NCBI GenBank assembly: GCA_050015895.1
Contig: JBEKAN010000184.1
Span: 1-8,742 of the forward strand
Direction of reading: 5' to 3'
Length of the DNA stretch: 8,742 bases
From: JBEKOF01 sp050015895
GTDB lineage: Bacteria > Verrucomicrobiota > Verrucomicrobiia > Limisphaerales > Palsa-1400
The notes beneath the pieces were generated by a model, which was given only the letters and a program-made list of their open reading frames with translations, did not search any database and had not been told where the DNA came from. The position numbers and the translations under genes were made by a program. Shown piece after piece: positions 1 to 6,572 of this stretch (its first letter is position 1; each line of letters starts with the position of its first letter).

Positions 1-174
1 GAGAAACACGATCTGCGCTTTGACATCCCCTGCGTCGGCGCGCGCACCCTGGAAACGTGCGGCGAGGCGAAAATCGCCGTCCTGGCCTTTGAGGCCGGCA
101 GGACCCTGCTGCTGGAGCAAGAACAAGTCGCGCCCCTGGCCGGCAAACACAAGATCAGCGTTGTCGCCGTTTGA
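1..174 (+). CDS. lpxI: LpxI, UDP-2,3-diacylglucosamine pyrophosphatase (C-terminal end only)
   Basis: This is the last 57 codons of a gene that begins before the window; frame 1 is open from base 1 to a TGA at 172-174. LpxI hydrolyses UDP-2,3-diacylglucosamine to lipid X and UMP at the inner face of the inner membrane, an early lipid A step that replaces LpxH in some bacteria. The visible tail matches my memory of the LpxI/DUF1009 C-terminus: an Asp-rich motif (DLRFDIPCVG, residues 4-13 of the fragment), then a Thr-Leu-Glu-Thr turn, an 'AFEAG.TLLLE' stretch and a hydrophobic end (ISVVAV). Full-length homologues are about 270-280 residues, so roughly four fifths is missing. folC follows 32 bases downstream on the same strand, so the two are probably co-transcribed. 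The family call rests on a short fragment but the motif order is characteristic. Confidence 0.75.
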   Translation, partial: EKHDLRFDIPCVGARTLETCGEAKIAVLAFEAGRTLLLEQEQVAPLAGKHKISVVAV

Positions 175-206
175 ACCGGGCCGCGCGGAACCCTTTGAAT
201 CCCAGC

Positions 207-2183
207 ATGTCTTACTCGGAGGCCATTCAATTTCTCTACGACCTTCAGCTTTTTGGAATGAAGCTGGGGTTGGAGAACGTCGTCCGCCTGGCGGCCCTGG
301 CGGGAAATCCCCAGCGGGGCCTGCGCTTCATCCATGTCGCCGGCACCAACGGCAAAGGCTCGACATGCGCGATGCTGGAAGGCATATATCGCGCCGCCGG
401 GTTGCGGGTGGGGCTGTTCACCTCGCCGCATCTGGTGTCCTTCGCCGAGCGAATCCAGGTGGATCGGGAGCCGATCGGCGAGGAGGACGTGGCGCGCCTG
501 GTGGAGGGAATGAGGGCCATTCTCCAAAGCGGCGCGATGGCGGGGGCGTCGCCGACGTTTTTCGAGGTGGTCACGGTGATGGCGCTGCAACACTTCGCCT
601 GGCAAGGCTGCGGGCTGGTGATCTGGGAGACGGGGCTGGGCGGCCGCCTGGACGCCACCAACATCGTCACTCCGCTGGCCAGTGTCATCACCAACATCCA
701 ATTGGACCACGAACAATGGCTGGGCGACACTCTGGCACAAATCGCCCGCGAGAAAGCGGGCATCGTCAAGACGGGCATTCCTGTCATCACCGCCACCGAT
801 GATCCCGCGGCGCTGGAGGTCATTTCCCAAACCGCGCGCGCGCGCCAGGCGCCGCTGACGGTGGTCGCCGGGGGCGCGCCGGAAATCCGCGGCTTTGAGG
901 TCGGCCTGGCCGGGGAGCACCAAAGGACGAACGGCGCCGTCGCCCTGGCCGTGGCGCGGGTGTTGCGGGATAAAATCCCCGTGCCGGAGAGCGCCATCCG
1001 GTCCGGATTGAAAGAAGTGCGGTGGCCCGGGCGGCTGCAAACGGTGCGGCGGCCCGGCGGGCAGGTCATTGTGCTGGACGGAGCGCACAATCCGGCCGGC
1101 GCGCGGTCCCTGGCCGCCGCGCTGCCGGAGATCCTGCCCGCGGACGACGGCGGGGCGGGGCGGGGACCGGCGCTGATTCTGGGAATCATGCGGGACAAGG
1201 ATTACGCCGCGATCTGCCGGATTCTGGCGCCGCCGGCCTCCCAAATCCTCCTTTCGCCCATTGGCAGCGACCGCACCGCCGATCCGGTCCTGCTCGCCCA
1301 GTATTGCCGCGAGGCCAATCCCCGGGCCGAAGTGAGCGCGTGCGCGAACCTGGCCGCCGCGTTCGCGCAGGCGGGGGGCGCGCAATTTATAGTTGTCACC
1401 GGCTCCATCCATTTTGTGGGCGAGGCGATGGAGATTCTGGGCCTGGTCCCCTCGTCGGCCGAGCGCGCGTTGAACGACTACCATCCCTCCTCCCCGGCCC
1501 GTCCGGGCGCGGTCCGCCGGGGCGATGGCGGAATCCTGGCCCTGACGTTCGACATCGGCGGCACGCTGATCGAACCCTGGCCTTCCGTCGGCCATGTCTA
1601 TGCCCAAGTGGCCTCGCGGCACGGCCTGGAGGTTTCGCCGGAGACGCTCAACCGCCAGTTCGGGGCGGCGTGGAGGGGCAAAAAGGAATTCTCGCACACG
1701 CGGGCCGGATGGTCGGAATTGGTGGACCAGACCTTCGCCGGCCTGGTGGAAACGCCGCCGAGCCGGACCTTTTTCCCGGCCCTCTACGACGCTTTCGCCT
1801 CCGCCGCGGCCTGGCGAATCCACGAGGACGTGTTGCCGTGCCTGGGGGAGTTGCGCCGGCGGGGCCTCAAGCTGGGGGCGGTCTCCAATTGGGACGAGCG
1901 CCTGCGCCCGCTGCTGCGCGAGTTGAAATTGGACATTTGGTTTGACAGCATCGTGATTTCGTCGGAGGCCGGGCGGCCCAAACCGGACCCGGCCCTCTTC
2001 CAGCGCGCCGCCGGGGAGTTGCGGACCGCTCCGGCGTCCATCCTGCACGTGGGCGACAGTCTCCGGGAGGATTTCGAGGGGGCCCGAGCCGCGGGTTTCC
2101 GGTCCCTGCTGCTCAAGCGCGGCGAATTCGCGCGTCCCGGCCGGGAAATTTCCGCCCTGAGCGAGGTGTTTCTGTCGCTGTAG
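207..2183 (+). CDS. folC: FolC (dihydrofolate/folylpolyglutamate synthase) fused to a C-terminal HAD-family hydrolase domain
   Basis: A 658-residue two-domain protein. Residues 1 to about 425 form a complete FolC, the cytosolic ATP-dependent ligase that adds glutamate to dihydropteroate and folates. Visible motifs: P-loop GTNGKGST (46-53), E141 in ETGLGGRLDATN (Mg binding; other FolCs usually have EVGLGG), LDH with H168, EKAG with K183 (the usually carbamylated Lys), and DGAHNP (291-296). A Pro/Gly/Arg-rich linker (about 426-442) leads into a full subfamily-IA HAD domain (443-658): motif I DIGGT with nucleophile D449, motif II S560 in SNWDE, motif III K592 in GRPKPDP, motif IV GDS with D617 and D622. 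The second motif I Asp is replaced by G451, which is unlike classical phosphatases but resembles dehalogenase-type DxYGT motifs. The HAD substrate is unknown. ATG 207 was chosen because family similarity begins there; an in-frame TTG at 171 overlaps the lpxI stop but would add 12 unconserved residues. There is no clear Shine-Dalgarno. Confidence 0.9.
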   Translation: MSYSEAIQFLYDLQLFGMKLGLENVVRLAALAGNPQRGLRFIHVAGTNGKGSTCAMLEGIYRAAGLRVGLFTSPHLVSFAERIQVDREPIGEEDVARLVEGMRAILQSGAMAGASPTFFEVVTVMALQHFAWQGCGLVIWETGLGGRLDATNIVTPLASVITNIQLDHEQWLGDTLAQIAREKAGIVKTGIPVITATDDPAALEVISQTARARQAPLTVVAGGAPEIRGFEVGLAGEHQRTNGAVALAVARVLRDKIPVPESAIRSGLKEVRWPGRLQTVRRPGGQVIVLDGAHNPAGARSLAAALPEILPADDGGAGRGPALILGIMRDKDYAAICRILAPPASQILLSPIGSDRTADPVLLAQYCREANPRAEVSACANLAAAFAQAGGAQFIVVTGSIHFVGEAMEILGLVPSSAERALNDYHPSSPARPGAVRRGDGGILALTFDIGGTLIEPWPSVGHVYAQVASRHGLEVSPETLNRQFGAAWRGKKEFSHTRAGWSELVDQTFAGLVETPPSRTFFPALYDAFASAAAWRIHEDVLPCLGELRRRGLKLGAVSNWDERLRPLLRELKLDIWFDSIVISSEAGRPKPDPALFQRAAGELRTAPASILHVGDSLREDFEGARAAGFRSLLLKRGEFARPGREISALSEVFLSL

Positions 2184-2296
2184 CCATTTCCACCACGCTC
2201 AGTTTCTCAAGCAATTCACCATCATCATCCAAATTAGTCGTCTAAATATAGGTAAATAGCCGCCATAATACTTGGTGCCGACGGCGCAAAGACCCA

Positions 2297-2325
2297 TTGA
2301 CCTTCGAGCGGGGCGTCATTAGTTT
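2297..2325 (+). promoter_or_regulatory. Possible sigma-70-type promoter for sdhCAB
   Basis: TTGACC (2297-2302) matches five of six bases of a -35 box. It is followed after exactly 17 bases by TAGTTT (2320-2325), which keeps the three most conserved -10 positions (first T, second A, last T). Transcription would start near 2332 and leave a leader of about 34 bases before sdhC. The spacer 2184-2365 is the longest non-coding stretch in the window and is AT-richer than its flanks, as expected of a promoter region. No strong terminator for folC is visible in it. The -10 match is weak, so this is only a candidate. Confidence 0.3.
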
Positions 2326-2340
2326 GGCTGAATACTGTTT

Positions 2341-2355
2341 ATTGATTGATTGATT
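2341..2355 (+). repeat. Short ATTG tandem repeat in the sdhC leader
   Basis: Three exact copies of the tetranucleotide ATTG followed by ATT lie directly upstream of sdhC, ending 10 bases before ATG 2366. The run occupies the place where a Shine-Dalgarno would normally be, and none is present. An in-frame TGA inside the repeat (2351-2353) keeps the repeat out of the sdhC reading frame, so a change in copy number would alter leader length rather than the protein. The repeat itself is plain; any regulatory role is speculation. Confidence 0.6.
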
Positions 2356-2365
2356 TAGCGTGTCC

Positions 2366-3061
2366 ATGATGAACTTGCTGCGCAACCTGTTCTGCTCCTC
2401 CGTGGGGAAGAAATACGTGATGGCCGGCACCGGCGGCGTGATGTTTCTTTTCGTCATCGGCCATCTGATCGGCAATTTGCAGGTTTTCATCGGTCCCGAA
2501 CAGATCAACACCTACGGCCATTTCCTGCAGTCCAACCTGGAAATCATCTGGCCCGCCCGCATTGTCCTGCTCGGTTGCGCGGCCCTCCATATATGGTCGG
2601 CCGCCAGCCTGACGAAGGAAAACTTGGCCGCGCGCCCGGTGAACTACGCGACGTGGGAGCCGACGGCCGCCAGCTACGCCTCGCGCACGATGGTGATGAG
2701 CGGAATCATCATCGCCGTGTTCATCATATATCACCTGCTCCATTACACGGTAATGGTTCCGGCGGTCAACCTCACCGGCCAAGATTTCGCGCCGCTGCTG
2801 GACAGGGAGAAGCACCACGACATTTATCGAATGATCATCCTCGGATTCAGCGTGCCGTCGGTTTCGCTGTTTTATATTCTCGGGGTCGGCCTGCTTTGCC
2901 TGCACCTGAGCCACGGGGTCGGCGCCATGTGGCAATCCATGGGCTGGAAAAAGAACTCCTACGCGCCGCTTCTGGACGGCCTGGCCCGGTGGGGATCGCT
3001 GGCGATCTTCCTGGGTTACAGTTCCATCCCCCTGGCTGTCTGGTTCAAATGGATCCAATAG
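2366..3061 (+). CDS. sdhC: Succinate dehydrogenase/fumarate reductase cytochrome b subunit, b558 family
   Basis: A 231-residue inner-membrane anchor that binds heme and quinone and holds SdhA and SdhB to the membrane. Five hydrophobic helices are visible at about residues 22-42, 61-82, 109-131, 157-181 and 207-227, as in the single-subunit di-heme cytochromes of Bacillus Sdh and Wolinella Frd. Histidines in the first four helices fit as axial ligands for two hemes: H33 (VIGHLIGN), H75 (ALHIWS), H123 or H126 (YHLLHY) and H180 or H183 (LHLSHG). The N-terminal SSVGKKYVMAGTG stretch is typical of the family. It is the first gene of sdhCAB and sdhA starts 12 bases after its stop. Possible starts are GTG 2360, ATG 2366 and ATG 2369; the first ATG was preferred because no ribosome binding site decides between them. 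No separate sdhD is present, as expected for this type. The family call is secure; the exact start is less so. Confidence 0.95.
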   Translation: MMNLLRNLFCSSVGKKYVMAGTGGVMFLFVIGHLIGNLQVFIGPEQINTYGHFLQSNLEIIWPARIVLLGCAALHIWSAASLTKENLAARPVNYATWEPTAASYASRTMVMSGIIIAVFIIYHLLHYTVMVPAVNLTGQDFAPLLDREKHHDIYRMIILGFSVPSVSLFYILGVGLLCLHLSHGVGAMWQSMGWKKNSYAPLLDGLARWGSLAIFLGYSSIPLAVWFKWIQ

Positions 3062-3073
3062 AAAGCGACGCCC

Positions 3074-4987
<1,914 letters not shown>

Positions 4988-5015
4988 GCAGGGGATAAAA
5001 TATTCCAGCCCAACC

Positions 5016-5789
5016 ATGAATCTCACCCTAAAAGTCTGGCGGCAGAAGGACTCGGAAAGCGAGGGCCGGCTTGTCACGTATGAGGCCAAAAACGTCCTGG
5101 CCGACATGTCGTTCCTGGAAATGCTGGATGTGGTCAACGAGGAGTTGATCGGCAAAGGGGAGGACCCGATTGCGTTTGACTCGGACTGCCGCGAGGGCAT
5201 TTGCGGGACCTGCTCGATGATGATCAACGGGCTGGCCCATGGCGGGCGCCTGGGCACCACGGCCTGCCAGTTGCACATGCGCTTTTTCAAAGACGGCCAG
5301 ACCATCGTGATCGAACCGTGGCGCGCGCGCCCGTTCCCGGTGGTCAAGGATTTGGTGACCGACCGCGGCGCGTTTGACCGCATCATCCAGGCGGGCGGGT
5401 TTGTCTCCGTGAACACCGGGGGCGCACCGGACGCCAACAGCCTGCCGATCCCCAAGACGGACGCCGACAAGGCGATGGACGCGGCGGCGTGCATCGGGTG
5501 CGGGGCGTGCGTGGCCGCGTGCAAGAACGCCTCGGCCATGCTGTTTGTCTCCGCCAAAGTCTCGCAACTGGCCTCCTTGCCGCAGGGCCGGGCGGAGCGC
5601 GAGCGGCGCGCGCTGAACATGGTGCGGGCGATGGACGAGGCGGGCTTTGGCAACTGCACGGTGACCGGTTCGTGCGAGGCGGTCTGCCCCAAGGAAATCA
5701 GCCTGGATTTCATCGCACAAATGAACCGGGAGTACGGCAAAGCCATCCTCAAAAACTCCGTCGCCCGAAAAACCAGAGGCGGCGATTAG
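5016..5789 (+). CDS. sdhB: Succinate dehydrogenase/fumarate reductase iron-sulfur subunit
   Basis: A 257-residue subunit that carries electrons from the SdhA flavin to the SdhC hemes and quinone. The N-terminal ferredoxin-like domain binds a 2Fe-2S centre through C58, C63, C66 (CREGICGTC) and C84. The C-terminal domain has CIGCGAC (C159, C162, C165), which with C224 should hold the 4Fe-4S centre, while C169, C214 and C220 should hold the 3Fe-4S centre. All eleven ligands are present. The fourth Cys of the first cluster motif is followed by Lys (CKN) instead of the Pro usual in E. coli-type subunits; I recall this as normal in B-type enzymes. It starts 28 bases after sdhA and closes the operon. 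A GGGGA run lies about 20 bases before the ATG, too far for a standard Shine-Dalgarno. The gene converges on a minus-strand cluster. Confidence 0.97.
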   Translation: MNLTLKVWRQKDSESEGRLVTYEAKNVLADMSFLEMLDVVNEELIGKGEDPIAFDSDCREGICGTCSMMINGLAHGGRLGTTACQLHMRFFKDGQTIVIEPWRARPFPVVKDLVTDRGAFDRIIQAGGFVSVNTGGAPDANSLPIPKTDADKAMDAAACIGCGACVAACKNASAMLFVSAKVSQLASLPQGRAERERRALNMVRAMDEAGFGNCTVTGSCEAVCPKEISLDFIAQMNREYGKAILKNSVARKTRGGD

Positions 5790-5809
5790 CTGGTGGAACT
5801 AGAATCATC

Positions 5810-5841
5810 CGCGAGGGCGGCAAACGTGTTCCCGCTCCGCG
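5810..5841. terminator. GC-rich hairpin between convergent genes (weak terminator candidate)
   Basis: Arms at 5810-5820 and 5832-5841 can form a ten-pair stem (CGCG, a bulged A, then GGGCGG against CCGCTCCGCG, with one G-U pair) and an 11-base loop. It begins 20 bases after the sdhB stop. Neither strand shows a T-run after the stem, so it is not a textbook Rho-independent terminator. Its position between convergent operons is the main argument for a role. Confidence 0.25.
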
Positions 5842-5880
5842 ATGTCAACGCCTTTGATTCGCAAGAGATGATCCAGCAAA

Positions 5881-5907
5881 TTAATAACGGATTGCATGCC
5901 GAATTAA
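5881..5907 (-). terminator. Interrupted hairpin just after the minus-strand small gene
   Basis: TTAAT (5881-5885) pairs with ATTAA (5903-5907) and CGG (5888-5890) with CCG (5899-5901), around an eight-base loop and a small internal loop. Read on the minus strand it lies directly behind the TGA of the 68-codon gene, so it could mark the end of that transcript. The stem is short and mostly A-T and could be chance. Confidence 0.22.
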
Positions 5908-5909
5908 AA

Positions 5910-6116
5910 TCACGCCGCCAACTTTGCTGCTTCCGCCAGAGCTTCTTCGATTGTGGTCCGCCCATTTTTGATTGCCATGCACGCGCGCAACGTATGCAAC
6001 TCCGCCAGCATGGGGTCGTGCGGTTCTTCCAGAGTGAAGAGTCGAGCGAGCCGGTTCAGTTCGTCGTCCGAAATTCCAGCTTCGCGCCCAGCCTTCTCGA
6101 AATCAAAGTAACGCAT
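5910..6116 (-). CDS. Small protein paired with the PIN toxin-like gene (candidate antitoxin)
   Basis: A 68-residue, charged, probably all-helical protein with no membrane segment or signal peptide. Its sequence has an N-terminal aromatic and acidic start (MRYFDFEKAG), a central ELHTLRACMAI stretch (about residues 39-49) and an Ala/Glu-rich C-terminal helix. I do not recognise a ribbon-helix-helix, AbrB or Phd DNA-binding motif. I recall similar short proteins with an ELH.LRACMA core beside PIN genes in planctomycete-like genomes, but I know no characterised member. ATG 6116 lies six bases after the PIN stop, so the two are almost certainly co-translated; a weak AAGAG sits just upstream. Placement argues for an antitoxin or regulator of the PIN protein, but in classical vapBC pairs the antitoxin gene comes first. 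The function is inferred from context only. Confidence 0.7.
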   Translation of the reverse strand: MRYFDFEKAGREAGISDDELNRLARLFTLEEPHDPMLAELHTLRACMAIKNGRTTIEEALAEAAKLAA

Positions 6117-6122
6117 AAACTC

Positions 6123-6572
6123 TTAAAGTTCCGGCGGCGACATTATCTCAATTACAGCCAAACCTGACGCCGCATTAATGTTGCCAATCAACGAGCGACG
6201 ACGACGATTGACCAAATGACGGAAATTCCATGATAAAAGAACTTCCTGCCCGCTCAAAGTCGCCGCAGCGACATGAACTGCGTCATTATACATCGTCGGA
6301 GTGAATACGCCCATTAAAATATATTTTGCCGCCAGATTCTCCATCTCCTTGGTCAAGGGGATTACTTTCATGTCGCCCAGCAAGGAATGCATCTTTGCGC
6401 GAAGTTCCAAATCGGGTGTTTGATCCAATTCCTCGACCCCCAGCGCGGACGTCGAACAGTCGTAAAGATTCCGGTTCCCCCAGAACTCTTCCGTCAGTGA
6501 TTTGCGGTCAAGGGCGCGCTCATCGAAACAGGCGCTGAAAACCGAGGTGTCAATGTAAATCTTAAGCTTCAT
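6123..6572 (-). CDS. PIN-domain protein, VapC-like probable toxin ribonuclease
   Basis: A 149-residue single PIN domain. PIN proteins are Mg- or Mn-dependent ribonucleases, and most small bacterial ones are VapC toxins. Acidic residues fall where the fold expects them: D8 in YIDTSVFSA, E47/E48 in the second conserved segment, D97 in NDAVHVAAA, and N116 in LLSWNFRHLVN. The last position is often Asp; the SWNF.H form with Asn is common in one PIN branch. No membrane or secretion signals are seen. The ATG at 6572 lies inside the last codons of the upstream transporter gene, an 11-base overlap without a Shine-Dalgarno, which suggests translational coupling. Bases 6121-6240 contain 54 G/C of 120, against 93 of 120 in transporter bases 6781-6900, so the gene looks acquired. 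The fold call is strong; toxicity is inferred. Confidence 0.87.
   Translation of the reverse strand: MKLKIYIDTSVFSACFDERALDRKSLTEEFWGNRNLYDCSTSALGVEELDQTPDLELRAKMHSLLGDMKVIPLTKEMENLAAKYILMGVFTPTMYNDAVHVAAATLSGQEVLLSWNFRHLVNRRRRSLIGNINAASGLAVIEIMSPPEL

Noticed and set aside
171..206. TTG at 171 as the folC start, overlapping the lpxI stop codon.
   Set aside because: It adds 12 residues without family similarity, while ATG 207 matches where FolC proteins normally begin.
245..1198. A minus-strand open frame inside folC.
   Set aside because: Antisense shadow of a gene whose catalytic motifs are all identified in the other frame.
1470..1472. A separate HAD gene starting at the in-frame TTG 1470.
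   Set aside because: There is no stop codon ending FolC before it and no ribosome binding site, so a continuous fusion is the simpler reading. An internal start cannot be excluded.
2264..2269. CATAAT as a -10 box for sdhC.
   Set aside because: No acceptable -35 sequence lies 16-18 bases upstream, and the TTGACC/TAGTTT pair closer to the gene fits better.
5793..6167. A plus-strand open frame running from the sdhB end into the small gene.
   Set aside because: Most of it is antisense to the 68-codon gene, it has no recognisable similarity, and it would start with GTG without a ribosome binding site.
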